Source: an uncultured Lachnospiraceae bacterium
Lineage (GTDB): Bacteria; Bacillota; Clostridia; Lachnospirales; Lachnospiraceae
Assembly (NCBI GenBank): GCA_950097145.1
Contig: CATNCF010000001.1
Location: 162,027 to 226,026 of the forward strand
Direction of reading: 5' to 3'
Length of the DNA: 64,000 nucleotides
Positions 34,381 through 44,742 of this stretch are shown here, one piece after another (positions within the stretch are counted from its first letter, which is position 1; every line of letters begins with the position of its first letter). The position numbers and the translations under genes are program-made. The notes under the pieces were generated by a model that was given only the letters and a program-made list of their open reading frames with translations, was not told the DNA's origin and made no database searches.

Positions 34381-35535
34381 TTACTCATCTCCTGCAGAAT
34401 CCTCTGATTCAGGAGCATTGTCAGCACCCTCTTCTGAACCAGAAGCTTCCTCTCCGTCAGAAGTATTTTGTTCTTCTGATGTGTTCTCCGTTTCAGCCCC
34501 CTCCGCTGTGCCGGCAGATTCTGTCTGTTTGATGGTAAAATGGTCATCAAACTTAACCTTTGCCCATTCATCCTCGTTCAGCTCATAAGTAACGCCTTCC
34601 TTATAGCCGTCGCATACCTCTGTATAATGGTCATCCTTGCGCTGCTGTATGATTGATTCCTTCTTCTCTTCTGTCTTGTCCTTATCAAAGGTACTGTCCA
34701 TACGCACCACATAATAATTATCATCTGTTGTAATTACTTTACTGATCTTGCCCTCTTTCAGCTTATTTGCCGCTTTTATAACTGTATCATCCAGAGTATA
34801 GCTCTCATCCTTTTCGCCGTAAGAATACGGGGTAACGGTATAACCAGCTTCTTCCGCCGCTTTCTCAAAATCATCCTTTGCCGCTTTCTGGAACTCCTTT
34901 ACCTTCTGCTCCACTTCTGCCTTCTCTTCATCGGAATATTCCTTGGTATTACCCTCTTCGTCCGTGGTAGACTTCCTGTTGACACTCACATAGCTGATGG
35001 TTTTCTGCGCCGCTTCCTTATCTGTAACCTTGGTATCTACCTCTTTATCCATTTCCGCACGCATCTTTGCCTGAATGGTGTTGAGCCGGAGCATTTCTTT
35101 CACATATTCTTCTGTGGCGCCTATCTGTTTCACCGCCTTGCTGGTATTGTCTTCCATAAACTTTTTGGCCGCCTCATCCATAGCCGTCATCTCTTCATCG
35201 GTTATTTCTACTTTATAATCTGCCATATGTTTTTCCAGCAGGTAGAACTGCTCAATGCTTTCTGCCACATTTTTCTTGACGGAAGTCTCCATATCTGTTC
35301 CGTCTCCCATCATATCCTGGGACCAGAAATCTGTACTGCCAAACATTGCAGAAAATTGTCCTTCATAAATCGCCTGCTGATATTTTGCCATAAAATTCAT
35401 AAACCCAAGAGAAATCTCCTGTCCGTCCAGGGTTGCTCCTGTCTTCTTTTCATCAATGCCCTTGCCGCATCCAGTTAAAATAGAGGCTCCCAATACTGCT
35501 GTCAGTAACAGAGCCGTTAATCTCTTTGCCTTCAT
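34381..35535 (-). CDS. PrsA/SurA-like foldase lipoprotein
   Basis: The 384-residue protein has a signal peptide with lipobox ILTGCG (Cys about 23), a SurA_N-like helical region (about 30-190), a parvulin-type PPIC-like section around TISYVSVNRKS to KISKVITTDDNYYVVRMDS, and a very acidic Ser/Glu/Gly-rich tail from about residue 335. It probably helps secreted proteins fold at the membrane-wall interface. The PPIC domain looks divergent, so prolyl isomerase activity is uncertain. It follows mfd by 96 bp on the same strand and ends the run. AGGAGGATATAT precedes the ATG. Confidence 0.82.
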   Translation of the reverse strand: MKAKRLTALLLTAVLGASILTGCGKGIDEKKTGATLDGQEISLGFMNFMAKYQQAIYEGQFSAMFGSTDFWSQDMMGDGTDMETSVKKNVAESIEQFYLLEKHMADYKVEITDEEMTAMDEAAKKFMEDNTSKAVKQIGATEEYVKEMLRLNTIQAKMRAEMDKEVDTKVTDKEAAQKTISYVSVNRKSTTDEEGNTKEYSDEEKAEVEQKVKEFQKAAKDDFEKAAEEAGYTVTPYSYGEKDESYTLDDTVIKAANKLKEGKISKVITTDDNYYVVRMDSTFDKDKTEEKKESIIQQRKDDHYTEVCDGYKEGVTYELNEDEWAKVKFDDHFTIKQTESAGTAEGAETENTSEEQNTSDGEEASGSEEGADNAPESEDSAGDE

Positions 35536-35631
35536 ATATATCCTCCTATGTGCTCCTTATCTGTAATATTATAGTTCTTTTCTCTAAGACAAGCAACTCT
35601 TTTTCATAGAATTTCACGGATTTTTCACTAT

Positions 35632-38600
35632 TTAATCCACTGCCGCATTCCGCTCCACCAGCAGCTGCATGGTATCTTCCAGAATCCGCTCCACCCACTC
35701 CAGTGTGCCGATCACCTTCTGCCTTGCATTGCGGCCTTTCTGATACTCAAAATAAGGAGCCTTCGCATCCCGGACAAACTGCAAAGCGCCCTCATATTTT
35801 TCAGCCATCTTCATAATATTTGCCGGATTAATCTTTGCCTGGAAATAAAAAGTAAACTTAATTTTTTCGCCAGCTTCTTTAATCTCCGTGTAATAGCATT
35901 TTTTCGCCTTCGCTTTTAGCTGAGCGATTACAAGCAGATTTTCCACAGATCTGGGGGGTTCTCCAAAGCGATCAATTAATTCCTCCAGCATTTCTTCGCT
36001 TTCCTCCTGATTCTCAATCACTGCAATCCTCTTATAGACATCCAGTTTTTGAAATTCATTGGGAATATAAGCCGGCGGAATAAACGCATCCACATCCAGT
36101 TCCAGGCTGGTTTCAAATTGGTCTGGCTCTGACTCGCCCTTCAGAGTTTTTACCGCTTCATTTAACATTTTGCAATACAGATCATACCCAACGGCTTCCA
36201 TATGGCCGTGCTGCTGAGCCCCCAGCAGATTGCCCGCTCCCCGGATTTCCAGATCTCGCATGGCTATTTTAAAACCGCTTCCCAGCTCTGTAAACTCCCG
36301 GATAGCAGAGAGGCGTTTTTCTGCCACTTCCTTTAACATCTTATTCCTCCCATACATCAAAAAAGCGTAAGAAGTCCGGTTCGATCTGCCCACGCGCCCC
36401 CTGAGCTGATAGAGCTGTGACAGCCCCAGATTATCAGCATCGTGTATGATCATGGTATTTACATTGGAAATGTCAAGTCCTGTCTCAATAATGGTAGTAC
36501 TCACCAGTACATCAATCTCTCCATTAATAAACTGATACATAATATTTTCCAATTCCCGTTCCTTCATCTGCCCATGCGCAAAGGCTACCCGTGCCTCCGG
36601 CACCAGCTCTGCAATCTTCGAAGTGATTTCAATAATCTGATTCACCCTGTTAAACACATAGTACACCTGGCCGTCCCGTGCCAGTTCCCGGTTAATTGCC
36701 TCCCGGACAACTTCTTCATTGTACTCCATAACATACGTCTGAATGGGAAGGCGGTCCATGGGCGGCTCCTCTAAAACGCTCATATCACGGATTCCAATCA
36801 GGCTCATATGAAGAGTTCGTGGAATTGGCGTTGCTGTAAGGGTAAGTACATCTACATTTTTCTTCATCTGTTTTATCTTTTCTTTATGCGTCACACCAAA
36901 GCGCTGCTCCTCATCAATAATCAGAAGCCCTAGGTCTTTGAATTCCACATCTTTCGATAAGACCCTGTGGGTGCCGATAACAATATCTACAATTCCCCGT
37001 TTTAAATCCTCCACTGTCTTTTTCATCTGGGAAACAGTGCAGAACCGGCACATTAAATCCACACGCACAGGGAAATCCTTCATGCGCTGGACGAAATTAT
37101 TATAATGCTGCTGAGCTAAGATAGTAGTGGGCACCAGATAGACGACCTGTTTATTCTCCTGCACCGCCTTAAATGCTGCGCGGATAGCAATTTCTGTTTT
37201 TCCATAACCCACATCTCCGCAGATCAGCCGATCCATAATCTTCTTACTCTCCATATCCCGCTTTGTTGCTTCAATGGCAAGTTCCTGATCCTCAGTCTCC
37301 TCAAACGGAAACAATTCCTCAAATTCTCTCTGCCACACAGTATCTGGCCCATACACAAATCCTTCTGTCTTCTGCCTTGCAGCATAAAGCTCCACCAGTT
37401 CCCTGGCAATTTCCTTCACCGCGCCTTTCACCCGGTTTTTGGTCTTTGTCCATTCCTGACCGTCCAGACGGTTGATTTTCGGCTTTTTCGCCTCAGCCCC
37501 TGCATATTTCTGTATGGCCTCCAGCTGGGTGGCAAGCACATACAATGTACTCCCCTTATCATATTCTATCTTAACATAATCTTTTGCTGTTTTTTGAATT
37601 TCAATTTTTTCAATCCCACGATAAATGCCTACGCCATACCGCTCATGAACCACATAATCCCCTACGCTTAACTCTGTAAAACTCTGAATCTTTTCCCCTT
37701 CATAAATCTTGCGTTTTTTCTTCCGTTTCTGTTCCCCGCCAAAAATATCGCTCTCTGAAATCACCACAAACTTTATATCGGGATACTCAAATCCCCGTTT
37801 CAGTTTCCCGTAGGCTGTCATTACTTCTCCCGGCTGAACCTGATGCTCATAATCTTCACTGTAAAAGCAATTCAGTCCTTCTGCCTGAAGATCTCCGGCC
37901 AGATGTTTTGCCCTGGTTCTGGAACCAGACAGCAGAATTACCTGGTATTTATTCTTCCGGTATTGCTGCAAATCCTTCAGGAGAAGTTCAAAACTTCGGT
38001 TATATGGGTTTACAGTTCTGGACAAAATATTATATCTTGAATTTATTTCCAGCTCATTCACTTTCACATCAAGAGTTGTCAGCGCGATACTTCTCCTATT
38101 TTGAATCTTTGCCATTATTTCCCTGCCAGAATACAGCGCCTTCATCTGCCCTGGGAGAATGTAGCCTTTTTCCAGACGGTGCCGCATACTTTCCGAAAAT
38201 TCCTGTTCCACCACCCTGCCTTTTTCTGCAAGCCTGACTGGCTCATCCAGAAATACAATCGTACGTTCTGGCTCAAAATAATCAAGAAAAGAAACTGTCT
38301 CCTCCGTAAAATAAGTGAGATAACTGTCAATCCCAGTTCCTTGTCCCAGTTCTGTAAACTCTTCCAGCAATGTTTCAATGGCAGTTTTTATTCTGTGGGC
38401 TTCTTCCGTCTTCATTTCTTTGCGGAACGTTTCGTATAACTGTATTTTCTCCTGTTCCAAAGATTTCAGCCCCCGTTCCAGGCTCTCCTTAGACAGTACG
38501 ATTTCGGTGGCTGGATAGATAGAAACTTTTTCCAGATTTTGAATAGAACGCTGGCTCTCAACGTCAAAACTGCGCATGGAATCAATTTCATCACCCCATA

Positions 38601-39177
38601 ATTCCAAACGATAGGGGTTCTCCTCCGTCAGAGGGAAAATATCCAATATCCCTCCCCGTACAGCAAACTGCCCAGCGCGTTCCACCTGATAATTCCGCTC
38701 ATATCCCAGTCTCACTAATTGTGTTTTCACTTTCTCTATGTCCAACACATCGCCCAGGGCATACGTAAGGATCCCTTCCTGGATACAGGAAAGAGGCATC
38801 ACACGATCCATCAGTGCATCAAAAGTGGTAACTACCGTTACCGTTCCGCCCTCCAGCAGCGCTTTTACAGTGGTCAATCGTTCCGCAGTCAGCAGATTGC
38901 CCCGGATATCCGACTGGTAAAACAAGACGTCCTTTGCGGGATAATACAGCACATTACGGTCAAAAAAGCGGTAATTTTCATAAATCTCTCTGGCTTTCTG
39001 TTCCTGAAAGGTTACAATCACTCCATGATACTTCTGCTCTAAAAGACTATACATGAAATGAGGCTTCTGGGTGTCTACACACCCGGAAACCTGCGCAACC
39101 CTGTCCAACTTTGTTAATTGTTTCTTTAATTTTTCATATTCACTCAGACCCAGTAATGGTTCTGTAAAGCTTTTCAT
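35632..39177 (-). CDS. mfd: Transcription-repair coupling factor
   Basis: Mfd removes RNA polymerase stalled at lesions and recruits UvrA. The 1181-residue protein has the UvrB-like N-terminus, the CarD-like polymerase-interacting domain (ELSVGDYVVHERYGVGIYRG, about 485-545), and RecG-like translocase motifs: Walker A GDVGYGKTEIAIRAAFK, DEEQRFG box, TATPIPRTLHM, and motif VI QLYQLRGRVGRS. The C-terminal TRCF domain follows. Length is normal. AAAAAGGAGGCAGT lies before the ATG. It follows pth by 13 bp; the pth-mfd order is common in Firmicutes. Confidence 0.97.
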   Translation of the reverse strand: MKSFTEPLLGLSEYEKLKKQLTKLDRVAQVSGCVDTQKPHFMYSLLEQKYHGVIVTFQEQKAREIYENYRFFDRNVLYYPAKDVLFYQSDIRGNLLTAERLTTVKALLEGGTVTVVTTFDALMDRVMPLSCIQEGILTYALGDVLDIEKVKTQLVRLGYERNYQVERAGQFAVRGGILDIFPLTEENPYRLELWGDEIDSMRSFDVESQRSIQNLEKVSIYPATEIVLSKESLERGLKSLEQEKIQLYETFRKEMKTEEAHRIKTAIETLLEEFTELGQGTGIDSYLTYFTEETVSFLDYFEPERTIVFLDEPVRLAEKGRVVEQEFSESMRHRLEKGYILPGQMKALYSGREIMAKIQNRRSIALTTLDVKVNELEINSRYNILSRTVNPYNRSFELLLKDLQQYRKNKYQVILLSGSRTRAKHLAGDLQAEGLNCFYSEDYEHQVQPGEVMTAYGKLKRGFEYPDIKFVVISESDIFGGEQKRKKKRKIYEGEKIQSFTELSVGDYVVHERYGVGIYRGIEKIEIQKTAKDYVKIEYDKGSTLYVLATQLEAIQKYAGAEAKKPKINRLDGQEWTKTKNRVKGAVKEIARELVELYAARQKTEGFVYGPDTVWQREFEELFPFEETEDQELAIEATKRDMESKKIMDRLICGDVGYGKTEIAIRAAFKAVQENKQVVYLVPTTILAQQHYNNFVQRMKDFPVRVDLMCRFCTVSQMKKTVEDLKRGIVDIVIGTHRVLSKDVEFKDLGLLIIDEEQRFGVTHKEKIKQMKKNVDVLTLTATPIPRTLHMSLIGIRDMSVLEEPPMDRLPIQTYVMEYNEEVVREAINRELARDGQVYYVFNRVNQIIEITSKIAELVPEARVAFAHGQMKERELENIMYQFINGEIDVLVSTTIIETGLDISNVNTMIIHDADNLGLSQLYQLRGRVGRSNRTSYAFLMYGRNKMLKEVAEKRLSAIREFTELGSGFKIAMRDLEIRGAGNLLGAQQHGHMEAVGYDLYCKMLNEAVKTLKGESEPDQFETSLELDVDAFIPPAYIPNEFQKLDVYKRIAVIENQEESEEMLEELIDRFGEPPRSVENLLVIAQLKAKAKKCYYTEIKEAGEKIKFTFYFQAKINPANIMKMAEKYEGALQFVRDAKAPYFEYQKGRNARQKVIGTLEWVERILEDTMQLLVERNAAVD

Positions 39178-39190
39178 ACTGCCTCCTTTT

Positions 39191-39751
39191 TCAGTTAAAT
39201 TGATTCATAGCCTGTTCCGTTTTTCCCTGCACCATCAAAACCGCCGCGTCACATGCCCGTTCAAAAGCATCCTTTGCCTGCCTGCGCTCTTCCCTGGAAA
39301 ATCGTCCCAATACATAATCTGCAAGATCCCAGCCCTCCGGCTTTTCTCCCACTCCAATCTTGATCCGAAGAAATTCCTGGGTTCCGATAGTACTGATAAT
39401 GCTCTTAATCCCATTATGCCCTCCGGCGCTTCCCTTTTTTCTAATTCTAATTCTTCCTGGGGCCAGACTGATATCATCATAAACTACCAAAAATTCCGAC
39501 TCCGGTTCCAGTTTATAAAAATTCAGGACTGCTCCGATACTCTCCCCGCTGAGATTCATAAATGTCTGAGGTTTTACCAGCATTACTTTATTTCCCTCTA
39601 TGATTCCTGTCCCGCATAATGCCTTATGCTTTTTCTCTTTTATACGGATTCTGTATTGATCCGCCAGCATATCAATCACTTCAAATCCCACATTATGGCG
39701 TGTCCCTTCATATCTGAATGAGGGATTCCCAAGCCCTGCAATCACAAACAT
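39191..39751 (-). CDS. pth: Peptidyl-tRNA hydrolase
   Basis: Pth cleaves peptidyl-tRNAs released by stalled ribosomes. The 186-residue protein has AGLGNPSFRYEGTRHNVGFEVID with the catalytic His (about 19), KPQTFMNLSGES, VVYDDISLAPGRIRIR with the conserved Asp, and GSAGGHNGIKSI. GTGGGEKPEG-like substrate-binding sequence appears as IGVGEKPEGWDLADYVLG. It sits between uppP and mfd on the same strand. AGGAAGTTGAACG precedes the start. Confidence 0.96.
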   Translation of the reverse strand: MFVIAGLGNPSFRYEGTRHNVGFEVIDMLADQYRIRIKEKKHKALCGTGIIEGNKVMLVKPQTFMNLSGESIGAVLNFYKLEPESEFLVVYDDISLAPGRIRIRKKGSAGGHNGIKSIISTIGTQEFLRIKIGVGEKPEGWDLADYVLGRFSREERRQAKDAFERACDAAVLMVQGKTEQAMNQFN

Positions 39752-39787
39752 CGTTCAACTTCCTTTCCCGTCCTCTTATGGTATGTA

Positions 39788-40609
39788 TTACTGAAAAAAA
39801 CCAAAATAGATTAGTACCAACGCTCCCAGAACAATCCGGTAATACCCAAATGCCTTAAAATCATGCTTTCTGATATATCCCATTAAGAAACGGATTACCA
39901 CAACAGATACTGCAAAACTTACAGCCATCCCTATCAACAGTATGCTCAATTCCTGGCGTGTAAATGCAAGCCCAAATCCCAGCAGTTTCAAAAAACTTGC
40001 GCCAAACATAACTGGTATTGCCAAATAAAAGGTAAACTCTGCCGCCACAGAACGGGAAACGCCGATCAGCAGAGCGCCGATTATAGTAGCTCCAGACCGG
40101 GAAGTCCCCGGGAATACGGCTGCCACAAGCTGGAACAGGCCAATAATAAAGGCAATTTGCCAGGTCAGTTCCTGGGTACTTCGAATCACAGGCTTGCTTC
40201 CCCGGTTGACATTCTCTATAATAATAAATATCATGCCCACAGTAATCAGCATAACTGCCACAATCCAGAAATTATACACATTCTCATCCAGCCAGTCTCC
40301 AAACACAACTCCTACAACTCCTGCTGGAATACATGCAACTAAAATCTTACCCCATAATTCCATAATGTCCCAGTCAATAAACTCCCTTTTTTTCAGACGA
40401 AAGGGAAAAATCCTGTCCCAGAACATCAGCACCACTGCGAGAATGGCTCCGAGCTGCACAACCACCAGAAACATATTCCAGAACTCTTTAGACACTTCCA
40501 TTGGCATAATTTTTTCCAACAAGATCATATGTCCTGTACTGCTCACAGGCAGCCACTCTGTAATCCCCTCTACAATCCCGTATATCACGGCCTTTAAAAT
40601 TTCCAACAT
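39788..40609 (-). CDS. uppP: Undecaprenyl-diphosphatase
   Basis: UppP (BacA) dephosphorylates undecaprenyl diphosphate, recycling the lipid carrier of wall synthesis and giving bacitracin tolerance. The 273-residue membrane protein has about eight hydrophobic helices, the EGITEWLPVSSTGHM motif (residues about 15-29) and FPGTSRSGATI in the centre, both containing active-site residues. It opens a run uppP-pth-mfd-prsA-like. On the minus strand TTGCCG-18-TATAAC lies about 35-65 bases upstream, and AAAGGAAATCG precedes the ATG. Confidence 0.96.
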   Translation of the reverse strand: MLEILKAVIYGIVEGITEWLPVSSTGHMILLEKIMPMEVSKEFWNMFLVVVQLGAILAVVLMFWDRIFPFRLKKREFIDWDIMELWGKILVACIPAGVVGVVFGDWLDENVYNFWIVAVMLITVGMIFIIIENVNRGSKPVIRSTQELTWQIAFIIGLFQLVAAVFPGTSRSGATIIGALLIGVSRSVAAEFTFYLAIPVMFGASFLKLLGFGLAFTRQELSILLIGMAVSFAVSVVVIRFLMGYIRKHDFKAFGYYRIVLGALVLIYFGFFQ

Positions 40610-40760
40610 AATACCACGATTTCCTTTCTATGTTTACAGTTATAGTAAGTATATCATACTGCCGGCAAATTTAGGAGTAATAATATTTAATTTTTTTATT
40701 TTGATTTCATTAAGACTTTTTCTTGAAATTCTTAATAAAAAATGAATATATAAATTCCCA

Positions 40761-40789
40761 TTGACTTTTACCTGATTTTTCCTTTTAAT
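40761..40789 (+). promoter_or_regulatory. Candidate promoter of the Fn3/SH3 protein gene
   Basis: TTGACT (40761-40766) and TTTAAT (40784-40789) are 17 bp apart, about 30 bases before the start codon. Confidence 0.5.
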
Positions 40790-40819
40790 TAATTTAGTAA
40801 ATATAAAGGAGCGTGTGTT

Positions 40820-41650
40820 ATGAAATTAAAACGATGTTACAAAAAGTGTCTTTTTTCTCTTGTCCTGCTGTTTTTTCTTTCCCTCTGCGTACCGCAGACT
40901 GCATCCGCTGCCAGTAAACCAGGAACTGTAAAAAGTTTAAAATGCGGAATCACCACTGGAAACAGTATCAATATTTCTTGGAAATCTGTAAAGGGAGTAT
41001 CTGGATATCAGGTATTTCGTTCTGCTTCTTACGACGGTCCATTTGAAAAAGTAAAAGATATTGCCGCTGGAACCCATGCATTCTGTAATCTTAAACTGCA
41101 GGGTGGAAGAGAATATTACTATCGAGTCCGCGCCTATTCCGGGCGGGGCAGCCGTACCGTAACCGGCAGCTTTTCCAAAGTCCTTTCTGCGCGTACCAAA
41201 TGTGCCTCCCGGACTGCTGCAGTCCGCAGTAATTCAAATGTGCGCAAACATGCCGGCATAAATCATCCTATCGCTGCCACTCTGAGCGCTGGAACAAAAG
41301 TTACCATTATCTGCACTACAAATGATAAATCTGGAACATCCTGGAGCCGCATCACCTATCTTGCCGGCGGCAAAAAGAAAAGCGGCTATATCAGATCCGA
41401 TCTGCTCACTGCAGGACAATCCAAGCCAAAAACACAGACTGGCATCGTAATTGCAGGCACTGGACTGCGCCTTCGCAGATCTGCCAGCATCAGCAGTGGA
41501 ATTATTATTACTCTGCCCAGAGGCGCCAAAGTGACAATTTGGGGCCAGTCTACCGGAACGGACAAGCAGAAATGGTACCATGTCAGCGTAAAACGGGGCC
41601 GTAAAACATACAAAGGTTATGCCGCTGCCCGGTATATCCGCATTTCATAA
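40820..41650 (+). CDS. Secreted Fn3 and SH3-domain protein
   Basis: The 276-residue protein has a signal peptide cleaved near PQTASAAS (about residue 31), one fibronectin type III domain (about 35-125, with INISWKSVKGVSGYQVFRS and YYYRVRAYS) and two bacterial SH3-like repeats (about 128-200 and 208-276). Each SH3 repeat has a start like AAVRSNSNVRKHA or GLRLRRSASISSG and a closing GYIRSDLL or GYAAARYI. SH3b domains usually bind peptidoglycan, so a wall-associated protein is inferred; no enzyme domain is present. AAAGGAGCGTGTGTT precedes the ATG. It is transcribed alone. Confidence 0.85.
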   Translation: MKLKRCYKKCLFSLVLLFFLSLCVPQTASAASKPGTVKSLKCGITTGNSINISWKSVKGVSGYQVFRSASYDGPFEKVKDIAAGTHAFCNLKLQGGREYYYRVRAYSGRGSRTVTGSFSKVLSARTKCASRTAAVRSNSNVRKHAGINHPIAATLSAGTKVTIICTTNDKSGTSWSRITYLAGGKKKSGYIRSDLLTAGQSKPKTQTGIVIAGTGLRLRRSASISSGIIITLPRGAKVTIWGQSTGTDKQKWYHVSVKRGRKTYKGYAAARYIRIS

Positions 41651-41667
41651 TATAATCAAAATTTATA

Positions 41668-41710
41668 AAAGAACAGTGTTTCAATTCTAATTGAAACACT
41701 GTTCTTTGTC
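41668..41710. terminator. Terminator between the Fn3/SH3 gene and spoVG
   Basis: An 18-bp perfect stem (41668-41685 with 41690-41707) encloses the loop TCTA and is flanked by A and T runs, so it can act on both strands. It stands 17 bases after the plus-strand stop codon and about 90 bases from the spoVG stop. Confidence 0.85.
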
Positions 41711-41796
41711 TGGACTGTGACATATGATCGTTATCCTTATCACCATTTCATTTTGGTATTTTTTCAAATATTCACCGCCCTTTAATTTTTCATAGC

Positions 41797-42063
41797 TTAT
41801 GCTTCCGTCTCAATCTCTTTTTGATACTTATCCAGAATCATACGTTGAATATTCTCCCTTGTTTGAGAATTAATTGGGTGGGCAATATCACGATATTCCC
41901 CATCTGCCGCTCTTCTGCTTGGCATGGCGATAAAAAGACCTTTTTCTCCTTCAATCACCTTAATATCATGCACTACAAATTCTTCATCAATGGTAATAGA
42001 CACTACCGCGCGCATTTTCCCTTCCTTCTCTACCTTACGGACTCTCACGTCTGTTATCTGCAT
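41797..42063 (-). CDS. spoVG: SpoVG, RNA-binding regulatory protein
   Basis: SpoVG is a small conserved protein of Firmicutes linked to sporulation septation, capsule and virulence regulation, and shown to bind RNA or DNA in several species. The 88-residue product matches the family: [61 protein letters not shown] in parts, and the terminal helix with Gln-Arg-Met-Ile-Leu. GGGGGCAGAGATTT precedes the ATG. The upstream gap carries the tandem repeats. Confidence 0.95.
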   Translation of the reverse strand: MQITDVRVRKVEKEGKMRAVVSITIDEEFVVHDIKVIEGEKGLFIAMPSRRAADGEYRDIAHPINSQTRENIQRMILDKYQKEIETEA

Positions 42064-42149
42064 AAATCTCTGCCCCCTTTATAAATCTTCCTATTTCTTA
42101 AGAACAGGTCTTATCTATTGTAACTATGCAGGTTACTCTCATTATACCA

Positions 42150-42349
42150 TTTGGCTTCGGATTGATGCACAAGGGCTCCTCCCAGCTTCCCTGGGTCCCT
42201 CCTCATGCTATTTTACCTCTTTGGCTTCGGGTAGAAGCACAAGGCTCCTCCCAGCTTCCCTGGGTCCCTCCTCATGCTATTTTACCTCTTTGGCTTCGGG
42301 TAGAAGCACAAGGGCTCCTCCCAGCTTCCCTGGGTCCCTCCTCATGCTA
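42150..42349 (+). repeat. Three tandem ~70-bp structured repeats between glgD and spoVG
   Basis: Units of 70, 69 and about 61 bases start at 42150, 42220 and 42289. Each has GGCTTCGG..., GAAGCAC (diverged to GATGCAC in unit 1), AAGGGCTCCTCCCAG, CTTCC, CTGGGTCCCTCCTCATGCTA. They can fold with AGCA/TGCT and CCCAG/CTGGG stems and, in units 2 and 3, GCTTC/GAAGC. A fourth copy is at 31640-31698. The glgD stop codon lies inside the last unit. Confidence 0.8.
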
Positions 42350-43462
42350 AATAACATATCTCTCGTTATGTTCGTAGACTACCTTGATGCCGTCGCCACC
42401 ACTAAAATACGTATTGGCGCGCAGGGTATCACGGCTCTCTACAATACAATTTTCAATATGCGTATTGTCACCGATATATACATCATTTAATATAATGGAA
42501 TTTTTGATAACACAGTTCTTTCCTACAAATGCTTTCTTAAACAGAATGGAATTTTCCACTTTACTGTTAATAATACAGCCACTGGATACCAGGCTGTTGC
42601 GAACTTCTGAGCCTACATTATACTTTGCAGGCGGAAGATCGTCTACCTTAGAATAAATTCTGGGTTCATCTCTGAAATATTTCCTGATCTCAGGCTTCAA
42701 GAAATCCATATTTGTTTTATAATAAGACTCCACAGTAGAAATATTGTTCCAGTATGATTCCAGTTTATAACCAAAAATACGTTTCATATTCTTATAACGA
42801 ATCAGAATATCTGTTACAAAATCATAGCGGTTCTCTTCCGCACAGCGTTCCAGCATCTCAATAAGCTGCCTTCTTCGGAGTACATAAATACCTGCTGAAA
42901 TTGTATTAGACTGTGCAACCATTGGCTTTTCCTCAAATTCCACAATCCGTGAATCTTCATTCATCCGTACCACACCAAAACGGCTTACGTCCTCACCTAC
43001 TGGCATGTCCTTACATACAATGGTGATATCTGCCTTCTTGTCAATATGATATTCCAGCAGCTTATTATAATCCAGCTTATATACGCAGTCTCCGCCTGCA
43101 ATAATAACATACGGTTCATGACTTTGTTTCAGGAATGTAATATTCCGGTACATAGCATCCGCTGTTCCGCGGTACCACCATGCGTTGTCAGAAGTAACTG
43201 TGGGATTAAATACAAACAGGCCCCCCTGCTTTCTTCCGAAATCCCACCATTTTGAAGAACTGAGATGCTCATTCAGGCTTCTTGCATTATACTGAGTTAA
43301 AACCGCCACTTTCTGTATATGTGAATTACTCATATTGCTGAGTGCAAAATCAATACAGCGAAAACATCCGCCCACTGGCATGGCTGCAATGGCTCTCTTA
43401 TTGGAAAGCTCCTGCATTTTACTATTATTTCCGCCTGCTAATATAATACCTAATGCCTTCAT
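42347..43462 (-). CDS. glgD: Glucose-1-phosphate adenylyltransferase, GlgD subunit
   Basis: GlgD is the non-catalytic or regulatory partner of GlgC in Firmicutes ADP-glucose pyrophosphorylase, the first step of glycogen synthesis. The 371-residue protein starts [20 protein letters not shown], where the nucleotide-binding loop lacks the GxGxRL arginine pattern seen in GlgC. It continues with [15 protein letters not shown], a left-handed beta-helix end ([16 protein letters not shown]) and a [15 protein letters not shown] tail. Its start overlaps the glgC stop as ATGA. The other glg genes are not in the window. Confidence 0.93.
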   Translation of the reverse strand: MKALGIILAGGNNSKMQELSNKRAIAAMPVGGCFRCIDFALSNMSNSHIQKVAVLTQYNARSLNEHLSSSKWWDFGRKQGGLFVFNPTVTSDNAWWYRGTADAMYRNITFLKQSHEPYVIIAGGDCVYKLDYNKLLEYHIDKKADITIVCKDMPVGEDVSRFGVVRMNEDSRIVEFEEKPMVAQSNTISAGIYVLRRRQLIEMLERCAEENRYDFVTDILIRYKNMKRIFGYKLESYWNNISTVESYYKTNMDFLKPEIRKYFRDEPRIYSKVDDLPPAKYNVGSEVRNSLVSSGCIINSKVENSILFKKAFVGKNCVIKNSIILNDVYIGDNTHIENCIVESRDTLRANTYFSGGDGIKVVYEHNERYVI

Positions 43463-44733
43463 ACTCTGTCACCTGCCTTAATGATTGATTCACCGCCTGC
43501 CAAAAGGCCATCTGGATAATCGTCTTTCTCTGTTTTACCGGAAATCGCTGTATTCTTTCCTATCTTAACATTTGACGGTATCACAGAATTCTCTCCAATA
43601 GTTACCAGTCCAAAGGAGTATACGCTCTTATTCAGTTTATTTTCTGCTTCTTCCCCTACACCCAGCTCTACATTATTTCCAATCGTAACATTCTCCGCCA
43701 CAATTGCCTTTGATATGGTAACGTTATCGCCAATCACAGTATCCTGCATAATAATGGAATCACGCACCACGGTATTCTTGCCGATTACAACGCCTGCTCC
43801 AATCACCGAGCCATATACCTTACCGTAAATTTCTGTGCCTTCTCCGATAATGCACCGCTCTGTCACTGCATCTTCTGCCACAAACTGAGGCTCAATGATC
43901 TCACTCTTGGTATATATCTTCCAGTATTCTTCATAGAGGTTAAATTCTGGAATCAGGTCAATGAGTTCCATATTTGCTTCCCAATAAGACCCCAGCGTAC
44001 CTACATCTTTCCAATATCCGTTGTACTCATACGCAAACAAACGTCTGCCATTTTCTCTGCAGTAAGGAATAATATGTTTGCCAAAGTCACAGTTGCTCTG
44101 CTCTGACATGGTCACCAGAGCTTCCCGCAATACGCTCCAGTTAAAAATGTAAATTCCCATAGATGCAAGATTGCTTCTGGGATTTGCCGGCTTCTCCTCA
44201 AACTCTGTGATTTGTTTATTCTCATCCGTAATTACCAGTCCAAAACGGCTTGCTTCTTCCCATGGTACTGGCATAGCGGCAATGGTAACATCAGCATTAT
44301 TTTCCTTATGGAAATCCAGCATCACTTCATAATTCATCTTATAAATATGGTCACCTGAAAGAATCAGAACATATTCAGGATGGTAACTGTCAATGTAGTT
44401 CAGGTTCTGGTAAATTGCATTCGCCGTTCCTGAATACCACTCACTGTTATCACTCTTTTCATAAGGGGGCAGTACTGTTACCCCGCCATTATTGCGATCC
44501 AAATCCCACGGAATGCCGATCCCGATATGAGTATTCAGACGTAACGGCTGATACTGTGTCAAAACGCCTACTGTATCTATCCCCGAATTTACACAGTTGC
44601 TTAGCGGAAAATCAATAATTCGATACTTACCGCCAAATGCTACAGCCGGTTTTGCAACGTTAGAGGTTAATACTCCCAGTCTGCTTCCCTGACCCCCTGC
44701 CAAAAGCATGGCTATCATTTCTTTACGAATCAT
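43459..44733 (-). CDS. glgC: Glucose-1-phosphate adenylyltransferase, GlgC subunit
   Basis: GlgC makes ADP-glucose from ATP and glucose-1-phosphate. The 424-residue protein has [66 protein letters not shown], and a C-terminal hexapeptide-repeat beta-helix ([20 protein letters not shown]). I use the ATG at 44733 with GAGGTG six bases upstream; an in-frame GTG at 44742 is less well placed. A TATAAT (minus strand, 44784-44779) lies about 45 bases upstream. It is the first gene of glgC-glgD. Confidence 0.94.
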   Translation of the reverse strand: MIRKEMIAMLLAGGQGSRLGVLTSNVAKPAVAFGGKYRIIDFPLSNCVNSGIDTVGVLTQYQPLRLNTHIGIGIPWDLDRNNGGVTVLPPYEKSDNSEWYSGTANAIYQNLNYIDSYHPEYVLILSGDHIYKMNYEVMLDFHKENNADVTIAAMPVPWEEASRFGLVITDENKQITEFEEKPANPRSNLASMGIYIFNWSVLREALVTMSEQSNCDFGKHIIPYCRENGRRLFAYEYNGYWKDVGTLGSYWEANMELIDLIPEFNLYEEYWKIYTKSEIIEPQFVAEDAVTERCIIGEGTEIYGKVYGSVIGAGVVIGKNTVVRDSIIMQDTVIGDNVTISKAIVAENVTIGNNVELGVGEEAENKLNKSVYSFGLVTIGENSVIPSNVKIGKNTAISGKTEKDDYPDGLLAGGESIIKAGDRV

Positions 44734-44742
44734 GTCTCTCAC

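Noticed and set aside
42150..42349. CRISPR array
   Set aside because: The three units are adjacent near-identical copies of a whole ~70-bp element with no unique spacers, and no cas genes are present.
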